Numbered from the stretch's first letter, positions 11,901 to 24,500 are shown. The stretch: 64,000 bases of DNA from Takakia lepidozioides (GCA_030704615.1 CM060734.1:19158001-19222000), one strand, 5' to 3'. Notes: generated from the sequence alone by a model not told the origin. Made by a program: numbers and translations.

Positions 11901-12042
11901 GTACAGTCGGGCTATGATTATGCCCTTCAACCAAATTCCCATTGTGCTGGATTTGGCTTGGAAGGAATTTAGTCCTCCGACTGCAACTGTGCAGGCTGTG
12001 CCGGTGCCAAACCATTGCCTCCCTATGGGCAATCCTTCTTAA
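8985..12042 (+). pseudogene. Retroelement-associated coiled-coil ORF, copy 1 (downstream-of-pol type)
   Basis: The first part (DYTLALLLTQW ... NHTFMLCALQAFLQL ... RVKSTTILQKQ) closely matches the minus-strand ORF at 60703-61479, which there lies directly 3' of gypsy pol. The middle has VRGVDIEITPQYLQQLFDLP, resembling plant transposon proteins of the Athila-type extra-ORF kind. Residues encoded at about 10,860-11,460 form a long Glu/Lys/Gln-rich coiled coil. In-frame stops occur at 9350-9352 (TGA, where copy 2 has CGA), 10388-10390 and 10964-10966 (both TAG). The frame is lost near 11,460, with further coding-like blocks to 12,042. It probably encodes a structural or envelope-position protein of the gypsy element; the exact function is unknown. 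Confidence 0.7.
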
Positions 12043-12147
12043 CATGGGGTCCTCCACATGTCCAGCACACCACATCCGCCCGTTGTTGGCCAGCAAATGA
12101 AGGGAGAGACCCCTACATCTGAGGTCCTCTCTGCCCTTCCCTGGGCT

Positions 12148-13179
12148 TCACTTGAGCCCCCTTGTTGCCTTGAGCACATTGAGGTAGTGGCTGGCTAGGA
12201 GCACCACTACCCCGTGGTGCCCCTTAGCAAATCCCACCATGACCACTCGTTCCTCCACCATGTTGAGCTCTATCCGCTCTGCCAGCAAAAACACATTTGC
12301 TAAGGTGGGTTGGGCTGCTTGTAGGAGAGTTGCATCCCGCACCCTTCTCCTCAACTCCTTGTCCAATATCCCATACCAGAATTAGACTGCCTGAGCCTCC
12401 GTAACCCCTTGGGTTACATTAATCAAGCGCCTCATGCGAGTGAAAACCTCCCTCAAGCTCTCAGTAGGCTTTCGTTGGAACTCTTGCAAGCTCCTCAACT
12501 TCTCTGTCCTCACCCCTTGGTAGTTCCTTCTCAACTCTTCGAAGAACTCCACAACAGGGTTGAAGGCAGGCACCGCCAGTGGTGCTGGTGCAACAGTAGC
12601 TTGGGTGGACATCGTAGTTGTTGTACCACTAGTCCCACTACTGCTCGTGGAAGCTGTTGTTGTAGCTGCCGCTGCTGGTGCAGCTGCCGGTGTGGCTGCT
12701 GCCCTTATGTCTCTAGTGATGGAGACATAGTCGGGTGACCAGTACATCCTCCACTCCTCGATCTCAACATCGTGCCCCCACCTATTCTCATGGTAATCAT
12801 CCATGGGCGGCCCCTCGAGGTGCTGAAACAGCCCCTTCCATGCCATGAAAGGCGTAAACAGTTGTGGATTGCGCATTTGCTGCAAGTCACACCAACTATC
12901 AAACTCTTGGATAAAATCATCCAACTCAATGGTGCCCACCGCCCCAGAGTACCTACGTGGCCCCTTGGTGGCTCCATACATCTCCTCCATTGTGTCCCAC
13001 AACAATGGTAAAGAAACAACTTGCACCGCCGGTGTAAGTCCTTCTGATTCACAATCCGAATCAGAACCTTCCGTACAAGACACAGGAGGTGAAGGTGGCC
13101 TAAACCGCACACCCCGTCTCGTATACCCACTAGTATCGCTAGTGCTCGTGCCGGCACTTTCCCCAGCAACTAGTGGCAC
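12148..13179 (-). pseudogene. Gypsy gag gene, broken
   Basis: The minus-strand product starts at 13179 with a low-complexity N-terminus, then a retrotransposon-gag core (WRMYWSPDYVSI; FFEELRRNYQGVRTEKLRSL; EFQRKPTESLREVFTRMRRL). A TAA at 12382-12384 interrupts it, and the same frame continues as DKELRRRVRDATLLQ ... LLAERIELNMVEE. An Ala/Thr/Ser-rich linker lies at about residues 160-195. No zinc knuckle (CCHC) is seen before the end. It lies in opposite orientation to the neighbouring coiled-coil ORF, so two different insertions or a rearrangement meet near 12.1 kb. Its pol is not present. Confidence 0.75.
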
Positions 13180-15900
13180 CTCCGTGTTGACAAACTGACA
13201 CTCAACCGGTCATGAACATGTCTCTAACCCCCTCTCCACAAGGTATCCGGGTAGAGAACCTGATGCGGCTTATGGTTTGGAATACTAGGTTCTTAACATA
13301 GCCTGCACCTGCACCTGCATCCACCGCAGGCACTCCCATGGTTGGCTGGTCATCACCACAACCTCACCACAGGAGAAACAGAGATGGTCTGACTGGTTAT
13401 CAACCCAGCCTCACCATCGACAACATGCTCTAGGGTTGGATCGGCGATCAAGCCCGAGTCAACCACCTATAAAATCAAGCGCCCACACAAAACTAGCATG
13501 GCGCACAATCAAGCATGCAGGTGTGGAGGGGATCCAAACACAAGAATGAAACACAACAACTCCCCCACACCAAAAATCTCTCCACAGTGTCGCTCCTGCA
13601 ACCCAGCCCAAACCCGGACCGACTCTTGCCTCCACCTATGGAAAGGTCTCGGCCTACAGAGAAGGTGGAAAGCTACGAGGAAGGGAAGCTAAAGCAATGC
13701 CTATCCCCAGCACGCTCTCATCCCAACACCCTCTTTTTTTTCCTCTCTTCTCTCACTTGCATGACCATGAGAGCATCCTGTAGACACTCCTCAAACCGCC
13801 CTCCACAAGCTCATGAAACTTGGCCTCCAAGGCCCCATGCAAGCCTCCACAGGGTCCGCCAGTACCTCCTTACGTCCACCAGCCATTCCTCCGAATGGAA
13901 CCACCTCAGGAAACCACACCATTCGCTGAAGGTTAAAAAATGGAGCAAATAGAGGTACATATAGGCCCCAACAACATTCTGTCCAAAGGAATTACCTGCA
14001 GGCTGGTCTCCCCCATAGTTAAGAATTGGGCTGAAAACCCGAAAAGATTACCTGCAGGGAAGTAATCCCCTTTGTTAAAACGCAACAGGGAGGCAATTCC
14101 GACTTTTCTGCCGGATCAGCTAGCTCAAAACCGTTGTTCTTCAGAGCCCAGCCTCCCCATCAAGGTCCCACGAAACGAGTGAAAAAAAGATTTTTATTTT
14201 ATTTTATTTTTTATTTTATTTTCACTCTGCCTGTTCGCGGCCTTCCATGGCTCTAACCGCCACTACTCCTCACGGCCCACCCTAGGCACTCGTTGGCCAC
14301 GGGCTGCCCAGTGATACCCCGTGGTACCACTCCCACGAGCCTTCACGGCCCGCCATTCCCACGATCTGGTCACCGTGCCCACCCGTTGTGTCCGCACCAC
14401 GACTTCCAACGGTCACGGTCAATGGTCAACGGTCACGGTCAACCATCACGACCTGGGCTCGTGGTATCTCGTGATACCGCCCCAACGGCCCATCACGGCC
14501 ACTATTCCCTGCGTTCCTTGGAACTCCCAATGAATTCCCATGCGTTCTCGAGGCGTTCCCGACATTCCCACGCATTCCCGAGCTCTCCCCGAGCTGGGGT
14601 TTGCTCCTGCACCTACTGCCAACGAGCTATGGCTTCTGCGGAGCCATCAGCCCCGTCGCCCTACACTCCTGAGCTCTCATGGCCCACTAGAAGTGCCTCC
14701 AACTCAACAAGCAAGCTATATGCTGCCCAACAACCTCCCTTTTCTTCATGAAGCTCACAAAAACAAATCTGAAAATACACACCTTTACAAACTTCGTGCA
14801 CTTGCGCTTCTCATGCATCTCCCTTGGCTCTAGGGCGCCTCGTTGCTGCCCTTCCAGCCCCGCTCTTGCCACTCCAAGAGCCCTTACACTGCTGAGTTTC
14901 AAATTGAAACTCCAACTCAACACATGTTTCACAAGTGCACTGATTTGCACACAAGAGGGACCAGCCCCCTCTCTTCACTCATACCTCTTTATGAGCTTGG
15001 AGCTGAAGCTCCCAACGGGCTGCGATGCATCCCCTCGCAGCTCCACCATTCGGTTGTTCCTCATCTACCCGCAACAACTAGTTTCGGGCAGAAATACCTG
15101 GAGCTCATCATGTCATCTCCAACTTGCAACATGCTAGATGTCCATGCGCAGCCCACATTTCTGCAGCTCCTTAACTTGGCCTGCAGCTGAAGAAGACGAC
15201 CACCAATTCGTCCACTCGTGGCCAGCATCTCCTCCGCTTCACACTAGAAGCCCAAACTTGGTTGCCATAGCGTTGAGCTATGCAACGTAGCTCTTCAACA
15301 TAGGCTACCCGCCTCTCTATCCATTGCAAACCTCCAACCTGTTCGCCTTTGCACTCTATCCACTTTGGATAGGCTCATGTACGGATCCCTGCACTCTAGG
15401 CTGAACTGCTTCTCATGAAAACACAAGTGCTACAAAACAACTCGAACCTGGCACTCACAGACTTGAGCTCATCTTTCTCGAGTGATAAGGAAATGAATGA
15501 TACAAGCATACAAGCTCTCTCAAACTCACACACTTGCACATGAAAACATCACTCATATATTAAGTCGAGCCAAGTGCACCCTACGCCATGGGGAATCCAC
15601 ACTACGGCGCCATACGCGGTGAGGCTCAACTTTAGAAAGATGAGCCCACCGCGATCTGCCGTGAAGAAAACCACACCAGGTGCCCAAACATGTATTGGCC
15701 CCTGGATTGACACTTGGGTCAATCCCAAATGTCAATATATGAAAGCTAGCTATTTCCTAGCTAACTTCACACTAGTGGTAAAATAACTTGACAGGTTCCT
15801 CAAGAGCGTCATCCATAAAATAAGAACCACCTTGTGGATTCCAAGGTCACAGGCAAGGCCGTGAACCGATTATTCTTCATTCATATAAGTCATAGCTCCA
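13180..15900. other. C-rich, gene-poor stretch upstream of gag
   Basis: No convincing protein-coding frame. The sequence is pyrimidine/C-rich on +, with local direct repeats (GGTCACGGTCAA around 14,416-14,455; ATTACCTGCAGG at 13,991-14,002 and 14,047-14,058; an alternating T/A-rich tract at 14,190-14,222). It lies on the 5' side of the minus-strand gag gene, where a leader and LTR would be expected, but LTR ends and a primer-binding site could not be identified. Confidence 0.4.
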
Positions 15901-15930
15901 CACACAAAACACATGTGGACCAGGACAGAC

Positions 15931-16182
15931 GGGAGGTCTCCCCTCCCAATTAGCGATACACATCAGGCATAGTCAAATTAAAATGAGAGGTAAACATGCA
16001 CATGATACAACAACCCACCAAAGCCATAAGAGAATGAGGGGTCTGACAGGAACAAGCACAAATAGAAAGGCAAAGAGGACAGGAGGTCTCCCGTCCTTAC
16101 TCACGCTCTCTAGTCTAAAAGAGTCTGACGGGTGTGATGACGAAACCAAAACATGCACATAGTCAGCTAGGGGAGATCTCCC
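15931..16182. repeat. Three GGGAGRYCTCCC palindromes
   Basis: Copies at 15931-15942 (GGGAGGTCTCCC), 16081-16092 (AGGAGGTCTCCC) and 16171-16182 (GGGAGATCTCCC). They belong to the same dispersed family seen at 39.1-40.1 kb and 44.2-47.7 kb. On the minus strand the second copy follows GTGAGTAAGGAC, i.e. a sequence resembling a 5' splice site, but no exon could be confirmed next to it. Confidence 0.7.
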
Positions 16183-16508
16183 ATGGTGATACCTCTAATA
16201 TCGACATGAGTAATGAATTCCAAAACCGAACAAAGAGTACACAGAGAACACAGAGCACAGCCATGGTATCCATCGCTCTGGACATGAAATGAATAAAAAA
16301 CAATGAACCATTTGGATTCATAATTTGCGCTTAGAGAATAACGTCATTGTCAATGTACATTATTTACAATATCCCAACTGGTGGAAGACTGTCACCCGAC
16401 TAGTAAGACCGGGTAGCGGATTCTACTCTCATCCCAGATCTCCCCAGATAGACATTCCGTTGCCCTGCATCTGTTTGAGGGCGTTGTGCTCGCCAGCAGA
16501 TCTCGTCC

Positions 16509-17258
16509 TCAGAAATACTCATATACCTCCAGAGACCCTCTTGGCCTGTTGGTGTGGTATGTCCATCCTTCTTCTTGTCGGATGTTGTACTCTTGAACTG
16601 TCGGAGATGACATCATGCCAGAAAGGAATGGCCATAAAGCCTCAACAAGATCCTCAACAAAAGAATCTCGTCCCTCCTTGACGATCGGCGTTAGAGTGTC
16701 ATCAAAGGATCTCGGGTAAAAACCAGTGTTCAAAGGGTTCCTCAGGGCTTTGGTGGGCTCATCATCGATCAAAAGCGTTTGGCCTTTTAGGCCGTAGGGC
16801 TTACAACTTCTCCCGAAGTGTTCCCAAAGACCAACAATGTCTTTAATGTAGAACGGCTGTGTTGAGGCAATGTAGGCAGGAAGCTTGGTGCAAGTATCCC
16901 GACACCAGATAAAGCAAAATTTCCTGACCATATCCTTCGGGAGAAGATATGCAAGAAGAGCCTCAACCATATGCTGAACTCCACAGGACCATATACCCAC
17001 ATGGTAATGGCTGAACGCAAGTTCAAGAAATTCCAGAAGCCCCGGACGAGGAACGACACTGTCCCAATCGTAGGGAATTTTGGCACGAGGGAAATGTTCA
17101 AGGAACCTCTGTAATCCAACAGGCTTGGGTTTATAGCACAATAAACTAACAACACTCAAAATGATTAACTTTTTTTGACCTCCAGAAGAGGCCGTCACTC
17201 GTGTCTTCCGGCGCAAGAGATTTGCTGCCGTGCTTGCTCGAAAATGGTCATGACCCAT
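16509..17258 (-). CDS. HAD/NIF-like phosphatase-fold protein lacking the catalytic Asp
   Basis: An intact 249-codon frame. The order of motifs fits the plant HAD-like/NLI-interacting-factor family: a hydrophobic first strand (KKLIILSVVSLLCYKP), RPGLLEFLELAF, HVGIWSCGVQHMVEALL, FCFIWCRDTCT, and the acidic LLIDDEPTKALRNPLNTGFYPRSF. In the family the first strand ends with the nucleophile in a form such as LDLNGLL; here the position reads LSVVSLL, so the nucleophilic Asp is absent. The late IDDEP motif is intact. The protein is therefore probably a non-catalytic binder, or a recently mutated gene. It lies 150 bp downstream of the methyltransferase gene end on the same strand. Start chosen at the first Met; an upstream exon is possible. 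Confidence 0.65.
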   Translation of the reverse strand: MGHDHFRASTAANLLRRKTRVTASSGGQKKLIILSVVSLLCYKPKPVGLQRFLEHFPRAKIPYDWDSVVPRPGLLEFLELAFSHYHVGIWSCGVQHMVEALLAYLLPKDMVRKFCFIWCRDTCTKLPAYIASTQPFYIKDIVGLWEHFGRSCKPYGLKGQTLLIDDEPTKALRNPLNTGFYPRSFDDTLTPIVKEGRDSFVEDLVEALWPFLSGMMSSPTVQEYNIRQEEGWTYHTNRPRGSLEVYEYF

Positions 17259-17404
17259 CTGTCAAGATTCGACGGTTAGCTTTGGATGTGACCATCGGCA
17301 GCTATATTACTGATGTGTAGTAAAGTAGGAGATGAATCTAGAATTTATGGCGACGAAGCGGGGATACATTGTACTGACTCTGAGTCAGACTGAACTATGT
17401 TATT

Positions 17405-19179
17405 TTAATATTCTGTTTCTAAGTCTAAGTATTTAAGAACTCCGGATCTACGCTGGCTACACCTACGGCCGGGCAGTAAAAATTCAGGGGATAGGGACTC
17501 GGTCGCGTAAAGTGCCATTGCTTCGGCATAATCAGGAAGCAGAAAATTGGAAAGGGGGCTGTCGAAAACAGACTCGCCACAAATGGCTGTATCTCCTGAA
17601 GATCCACCGCTGCCTTTCCTGAAAGACAGCCTGAAAAAGTTATTACTGTAACTTTGATGTTATTGAGAAATTGAGTATGACTCCCAAAGTGGGTTTAGCA
17701 CTTACTCACATGAAAAGTCGTTGTTGACCTGCTTATCTTCGGAATCGTCATCATTTCGCATTTGAATCCGATCAGTCTGTGTGCCTGAAGTGGAGCCAGA
17801 CAAAAGGGGGAGGAGCACTGTGTTGTAGAGGTCAGAATCACCCTCCATGCCAAAAAAGCTTCTTCCGTCTGCCTTGCATGCATGGTAAGTTGCTCCTGCA
17901 CCAGACATGAGGACATGAACAGTTCGGTGGGGGGGATTTAAGTAGATGGAACTGGTGAAAGAAAATCAATTCAAAAGGGAGAGAACGAACCTGTGGACAC
18001 AGAAAGATCGACCACCCGTGCAGAGTGGTGGCTGTATGACTCCAGCAGTATTTGCATGAACGCTGGGGATTTTTCCTTTGCACCTCTCCAGGGAGTGCCA
18101 TCTGGTCTCTTCAGAGTCTGACTGGATTGCATGAAGTTGTACAAAATGTCATCGACATGCGGCTCATAGGGGGGGTTGACGAAACAACCCTGGTCAGAAA
18201 TCTCAAAGCTGCGGATGGAGGATGGTGTCTTTGAGGTGCAAATCCTCCGCAGGCAGATCGCCTCGAACATCCTCGTCTGCCAAAGATAGCAGGTTAGTGT
18301 GGTAAACACAATCTATAGTGGAAGTGTGTACATCGGCTATTCAGAACTCAGGCACAAAACAATCATTTTTATCACGAATCGGTGATGATCGGTGTCGATC
18401 ATGACAGATTCTTCTAGAGTGGAGCTGCAGAGAACATTGAAAATCATCATGAAAGCACAAGCAGAAGGGAGACGACATACCAGCTGACCAGGGAAACCCC
18501 CTTTCACAAGGTAGAGGTTGTTCACACAATTCCATGTGCGCAAAACTTCAGGTATGATGCCAATGCCCGACGACTATCTTTGTCACATGACTGAAAAAGC
18601 AGAAGTGTCCCTGCATCAGAGAGGAAATTATTACAGAACCCGAACACCCAACTCCAGTACTTGTCCTCGAATTTGGTCCAGCCTGGCGTCTTGCCCTTTG
18701 GAAGAACTTCTGGCACAGCCTGGCCATCCGGGATGTCGAGAATGACAATGGTCAGCCGCATATGTTTTCTGCACACCGCACACGAAGGTGGGACCTGTGC
18801 TCACCTGCAACAGACATGTTTTTTTTAAGAATTCTCATCAGATTGAGGAATGAGATTATGTTGTCCCAGATAGGCGAAGGCACCTCAGTGTATCCTCTCT
18901 TTCGACTCTGCATCATCGACAGCCAACCCTCATTGACAATTTTAATCTCTCCTGCCGAATCAGAACGGGAAGGGTGTGGCTTGGCATCGAACACGCACTG
19001 AACTGTGCGGGTATATCTTCCAGCAGTGAAGTCCTGCCCACTCTCCATCTCCTTTTCTTTCTCCTTCCCCTTGTCATTTTCCTTCTCTTTGGACTTGTCT
19101 TTGTCCTTTGGCTTTGCTGGTGAGATGACTATGACATCAAGAGCCTTGTCTTTTGGTTTGCGGCCCGCCTTCTTTCCCT
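17405..19179 (-). pseudogene. ParB-like/DNA methyltransferase gene, 3' half (beta-class N4/N6-type MTase domain)
   Basis: In order on the minus strand: a Lys-rich linker (KAGRKPKDKA ... KDKDKSKEKENDKGKEK) at 19,170-19,030; a motif-IV region TIVILDIPDG at about 18,740; WTKFEDKYWSWVFGFCNNFLSDAGTLLLF; RTWNCVNNLYLVKGGF; then SPAFMQILLE ... VVDLSVSTG; an intron; GATYHACKADGRSFFGMEGDSDLY (motifs I-III); and a C-terminal DSPLSNFLLPDYAEAMALY block near 17,530. Each block aligns with the collinear gene at 35.7-37.5 kb, including an intron at the same codon phase before the motif-I glycines. Motif IV is DIPD rather than (D/N/S)PP(Y/F/W). One frame switch lies near 18,550. The gene begins abruptly at 19,179, the edge of an inversion; its 5' half lies at 25.9-30.07 kb on the other strand. 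Confidence 0.78.
19174..19179 (+). other. Left inversion breakpoint (TTCCCT)
   Basis: To the left is the Lys-rich linker of a methyltransferase gene on -, which starts mid-gene. To the right is a MULE transposase on +, which also starts mid-gene. The hexamer TTCCCT recurs in inverted form at 30066-30071, where the missing halves of both genes end. Confidence 0.75.
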
Positions 19180-20991
19180 CCAAGGCATGGATCGCAAGTT
19201 TGATGGTCATCCTTGGTGCAAGACCAATACCTACAATATGTCTGGTGTTCCAGATCATGTGAAATGTAGTAAAGTTCTTTGTGTTGGAATGCTCATATGT
19301 CAAAGCAGCACTTGCCCCTTCTTCAAGAAAGAAGGAGAACGGAATGACCGCTATTGGGAAGGAAATGCAGACAAGGTGTTCATTGCAGGAGCCCAAGTTC
19401 CATTCAACCAGTTCAAGTGTAGTTTCTGCAAAGAAAGACCTTTCAGTGAGGCGCATTGTGGGGCAAGAATGTACTATGTCACAAGTTCCCTTCCAACATA
19501 TACACGTGTTGCAGTTCACGTTGGGTTTCATAACCATCCATGTGCCAAGGGCGAGAATAGAGAGACTGCGGAAAATGCATCAAGCATGATTCAAGAGCAC
19601 GTTAAGATGAAGCCATGGTCGACCCCGGGAGCTATTTCCTTGTCAATGGCCCAAAAGCTCTTGATTGATCGAGTTCTTGTGGCTAATGGCACAGAGACAG
19701 TACGTCTTGAGGGAGAGGCTTTGGAAGATATTCTTGAAGAGTTTGCCCATGTTTGTAGCCCCAATGTGAAAAACAACGTCGCATCTGCACGTGTCAATTC
19801 CATCATGTCCATATTGGAGTTGAAGCGTCTGAGTACATACCATTTCATTCATAGCAATCTCCTTCCAGGCCAGCATACTTCTCATCTCCCCCATGTTTTC
19901 AAGATGTCTGTTGCTGGTCCTGGGAGTGGTGTTGATCTTGTGCGTCGCATGAGTGAGGGGGATCTACGCACAAGTTGGGTAGTATCAAATGCATCAAGGA
20001 TTGGACAACTCTTGCGTGTCATGTCTATGAACCATATGTCAAGCGAATGATGACCTTTGCCATTTGCGATATGAAAACAGAGGATGCAGATGCTCAGGTG
20101 TTATTCTGGGAGATGATCAATGAACAAGCAAAACTTGCTGGCTTGAACAAACCAAATTTTGTTGGCTTCATGGCGGATGCAGCAGGAGCGAATTGGGCTG
20201 CTGTTCGAAGGGTTTATGGATCTGATCCCAATGTCCCAATGGAAGGTAAAGAATTATATCATTGGGCTGAAAGCCTCCGAAGACACACCAACGACTATAT
20301 CTTGGAGGACTTCCGTGAAAGGCACACTCAGCTCTGTTATGAATGGAAAGATAGTGCTACCTTGGAGGATGCTACAACCACATACATTGCAATTCGGGCT
20401 TGGTGGCTCTCTTCAGGAGCATGCATAGAAAAGAGTCTGCCAAAACTGGATTCATGGCTTGCATGGTGGCACTACAGATATCGAATGTGGGGCCAATGGA
20501 TGAGAGAGGACATGGATGTGGAGGCAGATGCAGATATGCCTACCACTAATTTGTCTGAGGCAGTCCATTCTGCTTGGTGGAAGACAACAGACAATGGGAA
20601 AAAAATGAAGGTGGATCTATATGAGGCCACCATGCATGACATGTCACGAGCTCTTTTGCAGCAGGCAACATTTTACAGGCACACCACAGGAAAGCCATGG
20701 GGGATGGGGCCCGACAAAGAGGAGCTCATGTTGCGTCAAGCAGCTAGATCTAATAGCCCAGCAAAAATGGGTAAGGTTGTACGTGGCATAGTAGCTGGAA
20801 CACCCATGCACACAAGGGGGGTTCAATTGGAGGGAGACAATCGCACTATTCCAGTCAAACGCAAGTTAGGCGACGAGCATGGTGGGCCAAACGAATCTTG
20901 GAGGTGTGATATGAATGTAAAGACTGTTCCAGTGCGCGCCACTGGGATGCCCAGTCCACACCAGCCATCTAGGTTTACTCGCTTCTGGTAA
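19180..20991 (+). pseudogene. MULE-like transposase gene, copy B (3' half)
   Basis: The frame begins at MDRKFDGHPWC (nt 19187), a point internal to copies A and C, with no N-terminal 200 residues. It contains the zinc-binding hairpin (FKCSFCKERP ... HVGFHNHP), GPGSGVDLVRRMSEGDL, then a roughly 10-nt deletion with frameshift near 19,975 that removes the FDH(V/I)KR box. It continues CHVYEPYVKRMMTFAICDM and FVGFMADAAGANWAAVRRVYG. Where A and C have Cys-x-x-His after EGKER, copy B has EGKELYHW: two residues including the Cys are lost. The product ends at TAA 20989-20991 after a Lys/Arg-rich linker, without the SWIM finger of copy C. The missing N-terminal half matches copy D at 30.07-30.83 kb. 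Confidence 0.82.
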
Positions 20992-21017
20992 GAACCTACA
21001 AACTCACAACGACGCAA

Positions 21018-21109
21018 TGGCGTGAGCGCGCGAGCGTACGCTCACGCCAGCTAACGTGGCGTGAGCATCATGTCAGCATGTTGATGTGGCAGCAAATGAT
21101 GACGTGGCA
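21018..21109. repeat. Short inverted repeats after MULE copy B
   Basis: TGGCGTGAGCG at 21018-21028 pairs with CGCTCACGCCA at 21039-21049 across 10 nt. Further on, TGACGTGGCA and TGCCACGTCA form a second inverted repeat around 21,100-21,132, and ACGTGGCGTGAGC at about 21,053 repeats part of the first. They lie between two convergent MULE genes and could be element ends, but no matching terminal repeat was found upstream of either gene. Confidence 0.5.
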
Positions 21110-21581
21110 CTGTCCGTCATCTGCCACGTCAGCATTAACATGCGCTGCCTATAACTGAGGATGGTCCTATGACTGTGGAATTAATGCAGGGAATCTTGCC
21201 TAAATAGAATCAAGACTACCATGAGGCCTACAATTGTAGCATCCAACATTGTGCAATTACAAATGCTTGTTTCACTTTTACAATTACGAGGACGAGAAAA
21301 TATCCTCACAAAGTGTGCGCCATAGAGGCTGCCACGGGGAGACCTTCCTCCCTCCTCAAATAACAATGAGAGTTAGGATCATCTTCAAAAGATGATTGTA
21401 GTGCATAGCGACAGCAAGACATGTAGACTTCGAATGGTGCAATGACAAATGTGTTTTTAAAAGTTGTCACTCAGAGCTCACTCCGTATAGTTGGAGGCCA
21501 TATCATTGCACTACCGATGAATTGATGTGAATTACACATTTCAAATCATGGTCGTCCACATACCACATTGCATAGTTGATG

Positions 21582-24500
21582 CTACCCATGTGTTGTATCC
21601 CGCTGCAATAGAGTATCGACCTCGTTGAAACTCATAGTGGCCTGGTGAATGAAGTTGTCACGTTTGGGATTGCAAACCATCCTCTTCAAAAATATGAAAT
21701 ACAAATGTTTGCATGGTATGAATTTACCTCTCTTGCCCAAACTGGTTGATAGCATATTCACAAAATCAGGACATGTGCAATTGGGGAAATTGGAAACCGT
21801 GATGTCGTAGGTCCTGTCATGAACAACAGATGTGGAAGTGATGATTGTGAATACCCGACCATATCCTGGATCGGGTACTTCCATGGTGCTTCCAACACGA
21901 GCTTGGAGCATTCTTGCGGACTCCACTTTGCCAAAGTGTTCAGCGGTTGGAGGGAAACGCCGAACTAGCTTTCCATCTCGTTTGGTTGGCCACAAGTCAG
22001 GATTTGCCGGGGGGACCCGGGAGGACGCAAAAGTAGTAGCACATGCATGGAGTTGGGGTTGTCTCGCAAGGGAAAAGCCTGCCTCCTCCAGCATTTCAAT
22101 CTCCTGAAATCTGAGATGTGTTCCCACCTTCACGGGCCAAACGGTTGGAGGAGATGGCTTCATCACTACGGAAAGACGCACAGTTCCATGCACACATCTG
22201 GCACAATCATCTGCGCAGAACCAGAATTTGTGGTTCTTGGCTTCTGGTTGACCGTATGGACGCATCAAACCCGTGAAAGTCGGAGCAGGAGTTCGGGCAC
22301 CACCTTTGGATATAGATGAAGTGTACTTCTTGAAATTATTTGCCCTGATCGCTGTACATTTCACACGAGACCCTACACTTGTGCGTTCTATGTGCCAAAC
22401 GTGGTCGGGGCATGCGGACTCCAGCACATCAAGGGGGTTGTTTCTCTCCTGCACCATTTCAGTGGCACTGTTTGATGCTGGAGCTTGCCGTCGTGTTGGA
22501 GGTTCCTCCACAATAGAGGTTCCGGACATGGGGCTATCATGTAGGGAAACACGAGGCTTCGAGAAGTTATCACGGTCTGCCCTGTGCGAATCAGAATCCG
22601 AACCAGGTGGAGTGTTCAATTTCCTCTTACAGGAGCCGAATCTCTCCTCCCCTTCAAGATGTGGAACTCTAGAATCAAGTGGCGTTCCCTGGGCATACAT
22701 GCTCACCGCCCGTGCTATCTTGATTGGGTCCCCAGATTTGTTTGCAGCACGCAACATCAACTCCCATTTGTCCGGACCCTTGCCACCAATCCCACCTCGC
22801 AAGAAATCACGGTATCGGGTTTGTTGTTGCAAGGCACGTATCAAATCATCTGTTGTTGCCACATACAAATCCCGACCTCGTTTCCCAGACTGCTGCAACC
22901 ATGCGTTGTGCACAGTTTCTGCCAAATTGCAAGATGGCATGTCCGCCATTTCCTCAATGGACATGTTATGCAAAGTGGAGAACCACACTTCAAAACAGTG
23001 AACAGAAAACAACATAAAGAAAGCGATGACACAATAAAATGGAAAGTAAATGTATGAATAAAGCAAGAAATATAAGCCTCGTACCACTGGCATAGCTGCT
23101 CCCCACTGTCTATACCGGAAGTGCCAAAACGCCAGCCAATCTTTCAATGCTCTCATACTCTCAAGTGATGCAGCTCCAGAAGAGAACCACCAGGCACGAA
23201 TTGTCTAGAACAAAGTGTCTGCCTCCTTCATTGTTCTAGCATCTTTGTACTCTTTGCACAATTTACGGTGCTGAGTCTGCATCTCTGGTTTGATGTCCGA
23301 CTTTGTATGTTTTTCCAGAGATTGTGTCCAATGGAATAGACATGTACGCTCTCTTCCTCGCATTGGCACTTTTGGGTCGCCCGATCCGAAGACAATACGA
23401 ACATCATTGAAATTTGCTTGAGCACTATCCGCCATGAAACTTGCGAAATTTGGAGATGGCAGCCCATGGCAGCCCATGACACGTATCAGGGAATTCCACT
23501 GGGATTCCGTATCCTCGGATTGCATGTCACAAACTGCAATTGTCATAACTCGTCGGTACACTGGATCGTAGACATGACAAGCCATTGTCGTCCAATCCTT
23601 CACTCGTTTCACATGATCAAACATAAGAAAACAGTTCTGCAAGTCCCCAGTCTTCTGCATCCGCTTCACGAGGCTAACCCCACTGCCCTCCCCAACAGTC
23701 GACATTTTGAAAAGAAAAACTTTGATGGCACCTTGACCTGGGAATACATTGTCCTGGATGTAATCGTATTTGCTCACTCGTTTCAACTCCAAAATGTTGT
23801 CTATATAGCCTCTGATACCAGAGCCCATTCTTAATGCATTGATCTGATGCCGAATGTTAGGTGAACTCAAAGTGGAGAAATGATCCATGACCAGGTCCAA
23901 TGCTGCACCGTCAAGTTTAGTCCCCATAGAATCCCCTTCACTCAAAATATGGCTTTCCAAGAAGGACTTGCTTGCGCCAAGAGCAATTGCAGATGTTGTT
24001 GCGGATGGGTTTCTCCCGAACTCCTGTTTAATCAACCTCGATACTGTCTCAACACTGTCCCTGTAATCCCCCTTCGAGACAGGATGGTTATGGAATCCGA
24101 AATGCACACAAGCTCTAGTCATTGTTTCCAAACGGTGGACAACATAGTACATTCTTGCTCCGCAGAGCGCCAAGCAGGATGGCACAAGTTTGCAGAATTT
24201 GCAGACGAAAGTGTTTGCCAGTGGTGGGGCAGTCCCAGGCTGAAATGGATTTTCCGCCAGACCCTCCCATTCGCTTTGATTATGAACCCCAGACTGAAGA
24301 AAGTGTCTGCAATTCAAATTATCACACCTAAGGTGTCCATTGCAAACTGTTCTCCTGAAAACAAGCTTGTCATCATTCTGAATATTGGATGTTTTTGTTC
24401 TGCACCACGGGTGCCCGTCGTGTTTCTTGTCCATTCCATGCATCATGATTGTTACACCTCCAACTCGCGGAGGAGGAGGCAGCTCGAATAGGATATCGCC

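Noticed and set aside
12409-12738. Cys/Ser/Arg-rich frame on + over the gag gene
   Set aside because: Antisense shadow of the Ala/Ser/Thr-rich gag linker.
13180-15900. LTR of the gag-bearing gypsy element
   Set aside because: Expected position, but no paired terminal repeat, TG...CA ends or primer-binding site could be found by eye.
19005-19262. Ser/Phe/Leu-rich frame on +
   Set aside because: Antisense shadow of the Lys/Glu/Asp-rich linker of the methyltransferase gene.
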